From Anaeromyxobacter dehalogenans 2CP-1 (GTDB lineage Bacteria; Myxococcota; Myxococcia; Myxococcales; Anaeromyxobacteraceae), in the NCBI RefSeq assembly GCF_000022145.1, contig NC_011891.1, forward strand, positions 4,570,501 to 4,634,500: a DNA stretch of 64,000 nucleotides. The letters run 5' to 3'. The position numbers and the translations under genes were made by a program. Shown in pieces: positions 19,135-28,997 of the stretch (position 1 is the first letter of the stretch; each line of letters starts with the position of its first letter). The notes below the pieces were generated by a model that was not told where the DNA came from, did no database searches, and worked only from the letters and a program-made list of their open reading frames with translations.

Positions 19135-20304
19135 CTACCCCGTCCGGCGCCGCGTCAGCTCCTTCAGCTGCCCGCCGACCACCGCCAGGAAGCGGCCGAA
19201 GAAGTCCTCGAACCGGCCGATCTCGTCGGGCGGCCCTGGGGGCGGCGCGGTCACGTCGTGGTCGCCGCCCGCGAGCCGCGCGGAGAGGTCCTCCATGGTG
19301 GAGATCATGCGACCCAGCCGGCCGAAGACCAGCCGCTGCAGCAGCAGCACCAGCACGCCCGCGAGCAGCAGCGCCATGGCGCAGATCACCGCGAACACCC
19401 GCGTGCGGGCGCGCATGAACGTGGCGTGCACGTCGGTGATGTCGTGGAGCACGAACAGCGCGCCCACCCGGCGCCCCGCCGCGTCGCGCACCGGCACCAG
19501 GCCGCGCGCGAACGTGCGCCCGCCGCGCTCCAGCTCGTCCACCAGCTGGCCCTCGTCCGGTACCTCGGCGAGGTCGCCCTGGAACGCGGTGAGCGCCGGG
19601 TCGTCGGCGGTCGCGTCCACCACCACCGTGGCGGGCTGGTCGTCCCAGGGATCGCGCCGGCCCTCGCGCGTGGCGGCCCAGGCGGCGCGGTCGAGGAACT
19701 TCTTCTCCACGACCAGCGCATAGGCATCGCCGGTCTGCGCGCTCATGCGGCCGAGGAAGTGGTCCACCTCCTCGCCCAGCTCCACGTAGCCGAGCGCCGC
19801 GCCCGCGTGCGCCAGCGGCCGGACCACGCGCAGGGCGAACGCGGTCTGGCCGAGCTCCATCCCCGCCCCGCGCGCGCCCGACTCGACCGCCTGCGCGAGC
19901 GTGGCGCGCCCCACCATGTCGCCGTGCTGCTCGGGCTTGTGGACGCGCAGGAAGCAGGTCCGCGCCGGGTCGACGAAGTACCAGTGGGTGATGTCGTGCT
20001 GCGCGCGCAGCCCGGCGAACACCGGCGCCGCGAGCGCCAGCAGCCGCTCGCGATCGCGCGCCGCGAACGCCTCGGCGAACGCGGGGTTCGCGGCGAGCAC
20101 GGAGAGCGTCGCGTCCAGCTTCTCGACGTCGGCGCGCTGCATGGCGGCGAACGTCCCGCCCGCCGCGCGGATGGCCTCGGCGCCCACCAGCCGCACGTTG
20201 CGCTCGGCGGCGCCCCGCACCACCGCGGCGACCGCGAGCGCCACCACCGCGAGAGCGGCCACGATGGCGAGGACCAGCTTCGTCTTGATCGAGATGGCCT
20301 TCAT
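19135..20304 (-). CDS. membrane sensor with extracytoplasmic cache-like domain and no output domain
   Basis: A 389-aa protein with an N-terminal membrane helix (residues 9-30), an extracytoplasmic domain of about 260 residues and a second helix near residues 303-328. The sensor region contains ITHWYFVDPARTCFLRVHKP, GQTAFALRVVRPL and YALVVEKKFLDR, which resemble double-cache domains of chemoreceptors. A HAMP-like stretch after the second helix leads to a short tail ending LKELTRRRTG; no kinase, cyclase or methyl-accepting region is present. It is probably transcribed with the 67-aa gene 15 bp upstream. Confidence 0.75.
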   Translation of the reverse strand: MKAISIKTKLVLAIVAALAVVALAVAAVVRGAAERNVRLVGAEAIRAAGGTFAAMQRADVEKLDATLSVLAANPAFAEAFAARDRERLLALAAPVFAGLRAQHDITHWYFVDPARTCFLRVHKPEQHGDMVGRATLAQAVESGARGAGMELGQTAFALRVVRPLAHAGAALGYVELGEEVDHFLGRMSAQTGDAYALVVEKKFLDRAAWAATREGRRDPWDDQPATVVVDATADDPALTAFQGDLAEVPDEGQLVDELERGGRTFARGLVPVRDAAGRRVGALFVLHDITDVHATFMRARTRVFAVICAMALLLAGVLVLLLQRLVFGRLGRMISTMEDLSARLAGGDHDVTAPPPGPPDEIGRFEDFFGRFLAVVGGQLKELTRRRTG

Positions 20305-20319
20305 GTCGGGACCCCCGCG

Positions 20320-20523
20320 CTACGGGATGGGCTCGCCCAGCACCTGCCGCGCCACGCGGCGGAGCGCGTCGATCTTGGCCTCGTCGTCCGGCGTGGCCTC
20401 CTCGACCAGCGCCAGCGAGAAGCCCACGTGGATCGCGATGAGCCCCTTGGTCTTGAAGACCGGCAGGTTCTTGCGCGCGATCACGGCGTCGATCTGGCGG
20501 ATGGTGTCGTACAGCTTCCCCAT
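20320..20523 (-). CDS. conserved-looking 67-aa protein of unknown function
   Basis: It starts MGKLYDTIRQIDAVIARKN and is predicted to be mostly helical and soluble. I do not recognise the family. The composition (balanced charge, few Arg-Pro-Gly runs) looks like a real protein rather than a shadow frame. The ATG at 20521-20523 is preceded by GGGGAGCG. It lies 15 bp upstream of the sensor gene on the same strand, suggesting a two-gene operon and perhaps a cytoplasmic partner of the sensor's short tail. Confidence 0.6.
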   Translation of the reverse strand: MGKLYDTIRQIDAVIARKNLPVFKTKGLIAIHVGFSLALVEEATPDDEAKIDALRRVARQVLGEPIP

Positions 20524-20768
20524 CGTTCGCTCCCCGTCGGCACCGAGGGCCGACCGGGCGCCCCATTGCCAGCGGGGTGCCGCGCACCCGCGGAGCGATG
20601 ACGCAGGGTTGGACGCATCCCCTCCCGGGGCGCCCCCACCCAGGGGTGGTACGGCACCTGCGCGGCCGCGCACACCCGCCCGGCGCGCGCCCACGTCGCA
20701 CCGGCTTGCACTCCCCACCGCGGCGCGCGAGATCTCCGGGCGTCGCTCGGCCCCACCGGAGGACGCAC

Positions 20769-21362
20769 ATGCCTCAGGACGCTCCCGCCGGACTCGCGCC
20801 CGGCTTCCTCGTCGCGGCGCCGGCGCTGGCGGACCCGAACTTCAACGGCTCGCTCGTGCTCATGGCCGAGCACCACGCGCAGGGCGCGCTCGGCTTCGTG
20901 GTGAACCGGCCCGGGCCCATCACGGTGGCGGACGTGCTCGGCGGGCTGGACGCGGGGCTGCGGGAGCGCGCCGAGGGCGCCGGGCGGGCGGACGACCCGG
21001 TGCTGGTGGGCGGGCCGGTGCAGCCGGAGCGGCTCTGGATCCTGTTCCGGCCCGGGCCGGCGGCGCCGGAGGAGGGCGCGGTGGCGCTGGGGGCCGGGCT
21101 CGCGCTGGGCGGCTCGCGCGAGCTGCTGGAGGCGCTGGTGCGCGCGCGCGACCCGGGGCCGTACCTGCTGCTGCTCGGCTACGCCGGCTGGGCGCCGCTC
21201 CAGGTCGAGCGCGAGGTCGGCGAGGGCGCGTGGGTGCCCCTGCCGCTGCAGGGCGACCTCGTGTTCGACGTGCCCATGGAGAAGCGCTGGGAGACCGCGG
21301 TGCGGCGGCTCGGGCTCGATCCGGCCGGCTTCCTGGTGGGCGGCGGCGGCGCCGAGGCCTGA
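20769..21362 (+). CDS. YqgE/AlgH family protein
   Basis: A 197-aa protein with the family signatures GFLVAAPALADPNFNGSLVLMAEH, GALGFVVNRP, VLVGGPVQPERLWILF and LLLGYAGWAPLQ. The family is widespread, structurally characterised and of uncertain role (once linked to alginate regulation). The ATG at 20769 has GGAGG 7 nt upstream. Its divergent neighbour is the 67-aa gene. Confidence 0.88.
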   Translation: MPQDAPAGLAPGFLVAAPALADPNFNGSLVLMAEHHAQGALGFVVNRPGPITVADVLGGLDAGLRERAEGAGRADDPVLVGGPVQPERLWILFRPGPAAPEEGAVALGAGLALGGSRELLEALVRARDPGPYLLLLGYAGWAPLQVEREVGEGAWVPLPLQGDLVFDVPMEKRWETAVRRLGLDPAGFLVGGGGAEA

Positions 21363-21363
21363 G

Positions 21364-21524
21364 AGAGCGTGAACCCATCCCCTCCCGTCGCCGCGGCGGC
21401 CGATCCGCGTCGCATCGCGTCGTTGCTCCTCCCTCGCATGCCTCGGGGCATGCTCGGTCGTCGCGCCTCGCGCTGCTCGCGTCTCGACCGCCTGGCTCGG
21501 TCCGGGGATGGATTCACGCGCTCT
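21364..21524. repeat. 161-bp sequence bounded by imperfect inverted repeats
   Basis: AGAGCGTGAACCCATCCCC at the left end is nearly complementary to GGGGATGGATTCACGCGCTCT at the right end (one mismatch and a 2-nt insertion). The interior contains further palindromic words such as GCATGCCTCGGGGCATGC. It fills the gap between yqgE and the convergent DUF2378 gene. It could be a MITE-like or REP-type unit, or a large terminator structure. Confidence 0.5.
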
Positions 21525-21562
21525 GAGCCCGGGCCCGCCGGGGGCCGGGCTTCACCCTGCGT

Positions 21563-22153
21563 CTACGCCGCCTCCCAGGCCAGCTCGCACTCCGCGTCGA
21601 GCCCGCTGGTCTGGCGCGCCTCGGTGCGGATGTCCTTCGCCCCGACCCGCTCCAGCACCGCGGTGAACACGCCGCAGTGGAACGGCGGCGCGAGCAGCTC
21701 GCGGCGGAACGTGACGCGGGCCCGGCGCTCGCCGGTCCACTCCAGCCGCCGCTCGCCGTAGCTCACCGCGCCCTTGTAGGCGCTCGGGACGTTCGCGAGC
21801 AGCTGGCGCGCGCCGCCCGCCTCCGAGAGCGCCAGCATGGTCTTGCCGACCATCGAGTCGAGCACCATCCCGCCGGCGCGGTGCCCGATCCGGAAGAACG
21901 CCTGCTGCTCGCCGCCGAGGCGCCCGCCGATCCGGTCCGCGACCGCCGCCGCGAGCGCCAGGAAGTCGGTCACCGGGTAGCTGAAGAACTCGACCCGGCT
22001 CGCCTTGCCGGTGGGGTCGCAGGCGCGCGCGGCCTCGTCGCCGGCCACCTCCCGCACCACCGAGAACAGCGCGTTGAAGACGAGCCCGCGGACGGTGTCG
22101 TCGCTGCGGGCGGCGGCGATGCGGGCCTCGAGGTCCTGTCGATCGACGGGCAT
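21563..22153 (-). CDS. TIGR02265/DUF2378 family protein (Myxococcales-restricted)
   Basis: A 196-aa protein with the family pattern VRGLVFNALFSVV near the N-terminus, FFSYPVTDFLALAA, GEQQAFFRIGHRAGG and LLANVPSAYKGAVSYGERRLEW. Members are paralogous proteins of myxobacteria with unknown function; the fold resembles haem- or ligand-binding regulators, but that is inference. The ATG at 22151-22153 is used; an in-frame ATG 7 codons upstream is less likely. It diverges from recA. Confidence 0.75.
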   Translation of the reverse strand: MPVDRQDLEARIAAARSDDTVRGLVFNALFSVVREVAGDEAARACDPTGKASRVEFFSYPVTDFLALAAAVADRIGGRLGGEQQAFFRIGHRAGGMVLDSMVGKTMLALSEAGGARQLLANVPSAYKGAVSYGERRLEWTGERRARVTFRRELLAPPFHCGVFTAVLERVGAKDIRTEARQTSGLDAECELAWEAA

Positions 22154-22232
22154 GGACCGGGCAGTCTGCCCCAAGCGGCGGGGTGCCGGGCAGAGACCCG
22201 CGCGGGATGGGCGCGGATTCCCGCGCGATTCC

Positions 22233-22273
22233 TTGACTCCACCCGACCGCCCGTTCAGTATCCGGACGTTCAG
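22233..22273 (+). promoter_or_regulatory. recA promoter region with two GTTCAG motifs
   Basis: TTGACT (22233-22238) is a good -35; CAGTAT (22256-22261) at 17-bp spacing is a weak -10. Two GTTCAG hexamers lie at 22253-22258 and 22268-22273, 15 bp apart, one inside and one just after the promoter. GTTCAG is, as I recall, the conserved core of the LexA box described for Myxococcus xanthus, so SOS control of recA is likely. Confidence 0.45.
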
Positions 22274-22425
22274 GTCCGGCGGCCCCGGTGTCAGGGGGCG
22301 CTGGTAGGGGAAGGGAAGTCACGCAGCAGAGGTCGCCGGGAGCGCCCTTCACACAGGCCACGGCGAGCGGGGCCGAACGGATCGACCCCGCGCCAGGCGC
22401 GGCGCGCCCTACAAGGAGACGAAAG

Positions 22426-23502
<1,077 letters not shown>

Positions 23503-23511
23503 TCCGCAACG

Positions 23512-23537
23512 CCCTCGCCCGCCCCCACGGGCGAGGG
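23512..23537 (+). terminator. hairpin just after recA
   Basis: CCCTCGCCCG pairs perfectly with CGGGCGAGGG around a 6-nt loop, 9 bp after the recA stop. No T-run follows; it is the first of two hairpins in tandem. Confidence 0.45.
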
Positions 23538-23558
23538 AGCCGCGACCGCGGCCCGGTC

Positions 23559-23584
23559 GGGCCGGCCTCGAGAGAGGCCGGCCC
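23559..23584 (+). terminator. recA terminator hairpin with GAGA loop
   Basis: GGGCCGGCCTC and GAGGCCGGCCC form a perfect 11-bp stem around a GAGA tetraloop, followed by GCTTCGTCTCTG, which is moderately T-rich for this genome. Confidence 0.6.
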
Positions 23585-23719
23585 GCTTCGTCTCTGCCTC
23601 GCGCACTGCGCCGCGCGGCCCGGCACGCCTGGGCGCCCGCCTGCACGGCGGGGGATCCGCCGGGTGGGCAAGCGGGCGAGGGGCGAACCGGGTTAGACTC
23701 CCGCCCTTCCGGAACCGAC

Positions 23720-25171
23720 GTGGCGAAGGCCCTCAGCGACAAGAGCTGGCTCGAGCACCTCCTCGCGGAGGAGCTGAAGCAGCACGACCCCGAAGCGGCC
23801 CGCGCGCGGCTGCCGGCCGACGTGCGCGCGGCGGCCGAGGCCCGGGGCGACCTGCTCCCGGCGGCGCGCCTGCTGGTGGCCCGCTCGCTGCGCCGACGGC
23901 GGCTCTGCGCCGAGGCCCCGCCGCCCGAGGACGCGTTCCTCGACGAGGTCCGCACGCACGTGGGGCTGGCGCTCGACCTCGCGCTGCTGCGCGGCGAGCC
24001 GTTCCTGCGCACGCGCCAGCGCGCCGAGATCGCGGCGTTCCTGGCGGCGGCGCTCGGCCTCGACGCGCTCGCGCTGGAGGTCGAGCCGGAGCAGCCCGGC
24101 GGGTCCACCGACCGGGCCGTGGAGCGCGCGCTCCGCGGCGCCGCCGAGGCGCTCCAGGCCCGGGCCTACCCGGCCGGCGATCCCGTCTCCGGGCTGCCGC
24201 TCCACCCCGGAGCGACGGCGATCCTCCGGCGGCGGCTCGCGCGCGTGGTGCTCGGCTTCCACCGCGCCGGCCGGCTCGACCCCGAGGCGCTGGCGCGCCA
24301 CGGCGCCTACGCCGCGCGCGAGTCGGTGCTGCTCGCCGAGGCGCTCTCCGGCCTGCTGCTCTCGGCCGGCTCCGACGGCGAGCGCGCCCGCGGCGTGCGG
24401 GTGCGCCAGCTCCCCCGGCTCGGCCTCTCGCGGGTCGAGCTGCGCGACGCGCGACGCGTGGTGGCGTCCCCTCGCGCCCCCGAGGAGCTCGCCGCGGCCG
24501 CGCCGGAGCGGGTGCGCCCGTTCCTGCTCGAGCAGCTCCTGCTCGCGCAGCTCCGGGTGCGGCTCGACGGCGACGCGACGCGCGGCTGGATCGAGCGGTT
24601 CGCCACGGCGGCCGGGCTCGACGCGCAGGCGGTCGCCACCGCGCAGGTGGAGGCGGCCGCGCAGCACTGCGATCACGAGGTCTGGTTCGAGGCGTTCGAC
24701 GAGGGCGGCGTCCCGGTGGACTGGCAGGTCCTCGCCGACGAGTGGGAGTCGGTGGCGGACCACGTGGTCGAGCGCGTCTCCACCGCGGTCACCGACAACC
24801 TGGGCTCGCTGGCGACGGAGATCCGCGAGACCGGCGAGCTGGGCGGGCTGCTCGCGAAGGCCGCCGCCGGGAAGAAGCTCGACGCGGCCGAGAAGCGCAA
24901 GGTGAAGGCGCAGCTCATCGACCTCGCCAAGGCGGTGCCCGCGCTCGCCATCTTCGCGGCGCCCGGCGGCATGCTGCTGCTGCCGCTGCTCGCGAAGCTG
25001 CTGCCCTTCAACCTGATGCCGAGCGCCTGGGACCGTCCGCCGCGCGGGGACGGCGCGCCCGCTCCCGGCCGCGCCAGCGCGAAGCCCGCCGCCGCAACCG
25101 GGGACCCCGCCGCCGCGCCCGCCGTGAAGGCGCCGGGCAAGGCGGGCGGCCGCAAGCGCGAGCCGGCCTGA
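23720..25171 (+). CDS. LETM1-like protein
   Basis: A 483-aa protein starting at GTG 23720. Most of the chain is helical and Ala/Leu/Arg-rich without a motif I recognise. Residues about 400-445 ([20 protein letters not shown], then [20 protein letters not shown] and LMPSAW) match the signature around the single membrane helix of LETM1, the mitochondrial cation/proton exchange-linked protein. A low-complexity Ala/Pro/Lys tail follows. The LETM1 resemblance is by eye; transport activity is not implied. It lies between recA and the convergent HEAT gene. Confidence 0.6.
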   Translation: MAKALSDKSWLEHLLAEELKQHDPEAARARLPADVRAAAEARGDLLPAARLLVARSLRRRRLCAEAPPPEDAFLDEVRTHVGLALDLALLRGEPFLRTRQRAEIAAFLAAALGLDALALEVEPEQPGGSTDRAVERALRGAAEALQARAYPAGDPVSGLPLHPGATAILRRRLARVVLGFHRAGRLDPEALARHGAYAARESVLLAEALSGLLLSAGSDGERARGVRVRQLPRLGLSRVELRDARRVVASPRAPEELAAAAPERVRPFLLEQLLLAQLRVRLDGDATRGWIERFATAAGLDAQAVATAQVEAAAQHCDHEVWFEAFDEGGVPVDWQVLADEWESVADHVVERVSTAVTDNLGSLATEIRETGELGGLLAKAAAGKKLDAAEKRKVKAQLIDLAKAVPALAIFAAPGGMLLLPLLAKLLPFNLMPSAWDRPPRGDGAPAPGRASAKPAAATGDPAAAPAVKAPGKAGGRKREPA

Positions 25172-25322
25172 CGATTCCTCGATTCCGCGCGGCTCCCTCG
25201 GTCCCGCGCGGCTCCGTCGACTCCGCGCGGGATGAGCGCAAAGGATCCGCTCACCCTCACGATTCCTCGACTCCGCGCGTACCCACGCATGGGCGGGCCA
25301 CAGGCCCGCCGGAGTCGAAGGG
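25172..25322. repeat. dispersed repeat with multiple CTCGACTCCGCGCGG copies
   Basis: This gap between convergent genes holds four or five variants of CGATTCCTCGACTCCGCGCG, one joined to GGGATGAGCGC. Related sequence occurs at 19072-19117 and 59476-59605. It ends in a GGCGGGCC hairpin that belongs to the HEAT gene terminator. Confidence 0.55.
25292..25310 (-). terminator. terminator hairpin of the HEAT-repeat gene
   Basis: GGCGGGCC and GGCCCGCC pair over 8 bp around a 3-nt loop, 12 bp past the HEAT gene stop. An identical stem occurs after phoU at 59579-59597, in the same orientation and at a similar distance. Confidence 0.5.
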
Positions 25323-26870
25323 CTACTTCGCGGCGGTCCGCTTCAGCCGGAGCGCCAGCCGCAGCGCGTCCTCGTTCACGCCGGCGGTGAGCGTCCGGCC
25401 CCGGTCCTGCGCGACCGTCCGGTCGATCGCCGCCGCCACCTGCGCGGCGTCCGCGCCGAGCGGCTCGCGCGCCGCGATCCAGCCCAGCCCGAGCACGGCC
25501 GCGTGGCGCGCGGCGACGGCCGCGTCTCCGTCCACCGGGCGCGCGATGGCGTCGGCGAGCGCGCGCGCGTGCGCGGCCCCTCCGGCGCGGCCCACCTCCA
25601 GCGCGGCCCGATCCCGCACCGCCGGATCGGGATCGGCGAGCTTGCCCGCCCAGCAGGCCGCGTCCTGGCAGGCGGCCGCGGCGGCGAGGCGCGCCTTCAT
25701 CCCGGCGAGCGCCTCGCCCTCCTGCGCGGGGCAGCCGTTGCCGCAGGCGCGGATGGCTTCCTCCACCACCGCCGCCTCCGGCGCCCCGCCCAGCCGCGAC
25801 AGCGCCGCGAGCGGCGCCTCGCGCACGCGCCACGCCCCCGCGGCGGCGGCCGCGCGCAGCGCCGGCAGCGCCGCCGGGTCGCCGATCCGCGCGAGCGCCT
25901 CGCAGTAGCGATCGCGCGCGTCCGGGTCCGGCTCGCGGGCGACGAGGTCCGCGAGCGGCTTCACCGCCTCGCGCGCGCGCAGCCGGCCGAGCGACTCCGC
26001 CGCGAAGACGCGCACGTAGACGCCGACGCGGGGATCCGGATCCCGGTAGGTGAGCCGCGCGACCAGGGCCGGCACCGCGTCCGGGCCGCCCACGTCGCCG
26101 AGCACCTGCGCCGCCTTCGCGTACAGCGCGCCGCTCACCACGCCGCGCGTGCGCGCCCAGTCCTGCAGCGCCGCGTCCTTCCCCTCCAGCACTGCCAGCA
26201 GCGGCGCGGCCATGGGCCGGCCGATCTGCGCGGCGGCGAACGCCGCCTCCGGGAAGAACGTGACGCCCGGGCGCTCCTCGAACAGCATCCGGAGCACCAC
26301 CGGGCCGGCCCGCGCGTCGCCGATCCGGCCCAGCGCCAGGATGGCGCGCTTGGCGGTGAACGGCTCGACCTCGGTCGAGGTCGCGATGCGCACCAGCGTG
26401 TCGATCGCGGCCGGGTCGCCGATCTCGCCGAGCGCGTCGACCGCCGCCACCTGCGTGTAGCCGTCGGGCGAGGCGGTCAGCTCGACGAGCGCCGGCACCG
26501 CCTCGCGCGCCCGGAGCGCGCCGAGCGCGGTGGCGATGTGCCGGTTCGCGTCGCGCGTGTCGCGGTCCTGCGCGGCGCGGTCCACCGCGTCCAGCAGCGG
26601 CTTCACCGCGGCCGGGTCGCCGATCTCGCCGAGCGCCATGGCCGCCTCGCCGCGGGCCCGCGGCGCCTGCTTCAGCACCTCGACCAGGTACGGCACGGCG
26701 GCGCGGCGGTCGCCCGGCGCCTTGCGCACCTGCGCGAGCGCTTCGAGCTTCTCGTCGGTGCGGCTCCTGCTGGCGGCGCGCTTCGCCCACCCCTCCGCGT
26801 CCTTCGGGCTTCCACACGCGGTGACGAGCAGGCAGGCGAGCAGGGCGGCAGCGCGGCGCAGCGTCATCAT
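25323..26870 (-). CDS. HEAT-repeat lipoprotein
   Basis: A 515-aa protein with a lipoprotein signal (LLVTACGS, Cys at about residue 19). The mature part is a solenoid of HEAT/PBS-type repeats of about 30-40 residues, for example MALGEIGDPAAVKPLLDAV, DALGEIGDPAAIDTLVRIA and LALGRIGDARAGPVVLRML. Two short Cys-containing loops (ACGNGCP and ACQDAACWAGK) interrupt the series and could be disulfide-linked. A scaffold role at the membrane is likely but unproven. GGAGC precedes the tandem ATGs. It is followed by its own hairpin and probably co-transcribed with the HAMP-like gene upstream. Confidence 0.8.
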   Translation of the reverse strand: MMTLRRAAALLACLLVTACGSPKDAEGWAKRAASRSRTDEKLEALAQVRKAPGDRRAAVPYLVEVLKQAPRARGEAAMALGEIGDPAAVKPLLDAVDRAAQDRDTRDANRHIATALGALRAREAVPALVELTASPDGYTQVAAVDALGEIGDPAAIDTLVRIATSTEVEPFTAKRAILALGRIGDARAGPVVLRMLFEERPGVTFFPEAAFAAAQIGRPMAAPLLAVLEGKDAALQDWARTRGVVSGALYAKAAQVLGDVGGPDAVPALVARLTYRDPDPRVGVYVRVFAAESLGRLRAREAVKPLADLVAREPDPDARDRYCEALARIGDPAALPALRAAAAAGAWRVREAPLAALSRLGGAPEAAVVEEAIRACGNGCPAQEGEALAGMKARLAAAAACQDAACWAGKLADPDPAVRDRAALEVGRAGGAAHARALADAIARPVDGDAAVAARHAAVLGLGWIAAREPLGADAAQVAAAIDRTVAQDRGRTLTAGVNEDALRLALRLKRTAAK

Positions 26871-26900
26871 GGGCAGCTCCTCGGCTCCGGGGGACGGCGT

Positions 26901-27548
26901 TCAGCGGCCGGCGGCGCCCTGGCGGGGCGCCGGGACGGCGATGGGGGTGAGTTCGGGATCGTCGATGGCGAGCGCGGCGCGCCGCTCGCGGGCGGCGGCG
27001 GCGAGCGCCTCGATGGCGGGGGCGAGCTCGGGGGCGTGGGCCTCCGCCGCGCGCATCCGCTCCACCGCGGCCTCGAGCACGGCGGCGTGGCGCGCCTCGC
27101 GCGCCTTCATCGCGTCCACCGCCTCGAGGAAGGTGCGGAAGAACGCCTTCAGCTCGTCCCCCCGCCGAAGGGTCCGCATGCGCGGGAAGCGCCCCTGCGC
27201 CATGATGGAGAGGTAATGGCCCATCACGAACACCGGCCCGGCCACGCGGTGCGTGATCACGATGCCGAGCAGGCCCAGCGCGCCCGAGAGCAGCAGGGCG
27301 ATGCCGGCGAACGCGGCCAGCAGCAGGCGGTCGCTGCGGGCGATGAGCGCGCGCGTGTCGGCGTCCTGCGGCAGGAGCGCGGTGGCCTGCGCGTGGGCCT
27401 GGTGCAGCCACAGCCCGAACGCGATCGCCACCACCAGCCCCGCGCCGGCCATGGTCAGCGCGTACTTGAGCTGGAACCCGCGATCGAGCAGGAAGTGGCG
27501 CCGCGCGTGGCCCGCGCCGGAAGGGCTCGCGGGGGAGACCTCGGACAT
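26901..27548 (-). CDS. two-helix membrane protein with HAMP-like and coiled-coil region
   Basis: A 215-aa protein. After a basic N-terminus (HARRHFLLDRGFQLKY) there is a membrane helix (about 35-55), a short periplasmic loop, a second helix (about 78-100) and a HAMP-like segment THRVAGPVFVMGHYLSIMAQGR. A helical tail predicted as coiled coil (FRTFLEAVDAMKAREARHAA) follows. There is no kinase or methylation domain. Similar proteins are frequent in delta-group genomes and are often linked to signalling, but no function is known. It lies 30 bp upstream of the HEAT lipoprotein. Confidence 0.7.
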   Translation of the reverse strand: MSEVSPASPSGAGHARRHFLLDRGFQLKYALTMAGAGLVVAIAFGLWLHQAHAQATALLPQDADTRALIARSDRLLLAAFAGIALLLSGALGLLGIVITHRVAGPVFVMGHYLSIMAQGRFPRMRTLRRGDELKAFFRTFLEAVDAMKAREARHAAVLEAAVERMRAAEAHAPELAPAIEALAAAARERRAALAIDDPELTPIAVPAPRQGAAGR

Positions 27549-27703
27549 CGTGCGTTCCCCTTTCCGCCTGGGCCCGCCTGGACGCCGACCGGGCCGGGCG
27601 ATTCTACCGCGCGAGCGACCCCCCGCAACGCGGCTCGGCCGTCCCATGTCGGCGCGGCGGGGACAAAGTGTGCGCAGGGCGGACCGCCCGGAGGGCGCCG
27701 CGC

Positions 27704-28996
27704 GTGAGCGCGCGCAGACCGCTCGCGGCCGCCTGCGAGGCGGTGTACCGCGCCGCCCTGGCGCGCACCGCCGCCGCGCGCCTGGTGACGGAGGCGCTGG
27801 CGCGCGAGGCGCTCCCGCCCGGTCCGGTGCGCGTGGCGGCGCTCGGCAAGGCCGCCGCGCCCATGCTGGAGGCGGCGCTGGCCGCGCTCCGCGGGCGCGC
27901 GCGCGATCCGCTCTGCGTGCTGCCCGAGGGCGCGCGGCCGCCGATGGCGCCGGGCGCCCGCTGCATCGCCGCAGGCCACCCGCGGCCCACCGCCGGCTCG
28001 CTCGAGGCGGGACGGGCGCTCCTCGACTGGGCGGGCGCGGGCGCCGGCGCGCCGGCGCTGGTCTTGCTCTCCGGCGGCGGCAGCGCGCTGGCGGTGGCGC
28101 CCGCGGAGGGCGTCGCGGCGGAGGAGAAGGCGGAGGCGATCGCCGCGCTCATGCGCGCCGGCCTCACGATCCAGGCGCTGAACGCGGTGCGCAAGCACCT
28201 CTCGCGGCTGAAGGGCGGCCACCTCGGCGCGCGGCTCGCGCCCGCCGACGTCCGCGTGCTGGTGCTCTCCGACGTGCCCGGCGACGACCTCTCGGTGATC
28301 GCCTCCGGCCCGCTCGCGCCGGATCCGAGCACGTTCGGCGAGGCGCTCGCGGCGGTGCACGGCGCCGGCGCGGCCCTGCCGGACGCGGTGCGGGCGCGGC
28401 TCGAGGCGGGCGCGCGCGGCGCCGTGCCGGAGACGCCGAAGCCGGGCGACCCGCGCCTCGCCGGCGTGCGGCACCGGCTGCTCGCCGGCCCGGTGGACCT
28501 GGCGCGCGCCGCCGCGGACGTGGCGCGCGAAATGGGGATGGAGGCGGCGGTCGACCCGGTCCCGCTCACCGGCGACGTGGTGGCGGTGGCGGCGCGGCTG
28601 GCGCTCTGGGCGCGCGAGCGGGCGGCCCGGCCCGGCGCGCGCGGGCCGCGGCTGCTCGCGCTCGGCGGCGAGCCCACCATCCGCGTCCCGGCCGCCGCGG
28701 CCGCGCCCGAGGGCGGGCGGGCGCAGCACCTGGCGCTCCTCGCCGCCGCCGGCCTGGACGGCCTGCCGGCGGCGCTGCTCGCGGCCGGCTCCGACGGGCG
28801 CGACGGGCCCACCGGACAGGCGGGCGCGGTGGTGGACGGCGAGAGCGCGGGCGAGGCGACGCGGCGCGGGATCGACCTGGCCCGGGCGCTCGCCGAGGCC
28901 CGCTCCGGCCCCGCCGCGGTGGCGCTCGGCGCCGCCATCCCGCGCTTCGAGACCGGGACGCACCTGTGCGACCTGGTGCTGGTCGCGGTGGAGTGA
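27704..28996 (+). CDS. glycerate 2-kinase (MOFRL/GckA type)
   Basis: About 430 aa. The N-terminal domain shows VAALGKAAAPML, AAGHPRPTAGS, VLLSGGGSALAV, LNAVRKHLSRLKGGHLG and LSDVPGDDLSVIASGP. The C-terminal MOFRL domain shows LALGGEPTIRV and ALLAAGSDGRDGPT. It phosphorylates glycerate to 2-phosphoglycerate, feeding glycolysis or the serine and glyoxylate routes. GTG at 27704 is chosen because homology-like sequence begins there; an in-frame GTG at 27668 is the alternative. No other glycerate-pathway gene is nearby. Confidence 0.88.
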   Translation: MSARRPLAAACEAVYRAALARTAAARLVTEALAREALPPGPVRVAALGKAAAPMLEAALAALRGRARDPLCVLPEGARPPMAPGARCIAAGHPRPTAGSLEAGRALLDWAGAGAGAPALVLLSGGGSALAVAPAEGVAAEEKAEAIAALMRAGLTIQALNAVRKHLSRLKGGHLGARLAPADVRVLVLSDVPGDDLSVIASGPLAPDPSTFGEALAAVHGAGAALPDAVRARLEAGARGAVPETPKPGDPRLAGVRHRLLAGPVDLARAAADVAREMGMEAAVDPVPLTGDVVAVAARLALWARERAARPGARGPRLLALGGEPTIRVPAAAAAPEGGRAQHLALLAAAGLDGLPAALLAAGSDGRDGPTGQAGAVVDGESAGEATRRGIDLARALAEARSGPAAVALGAAIPRFETGTHLCDLVLVAVE

Positions 28997-28997
28997 C

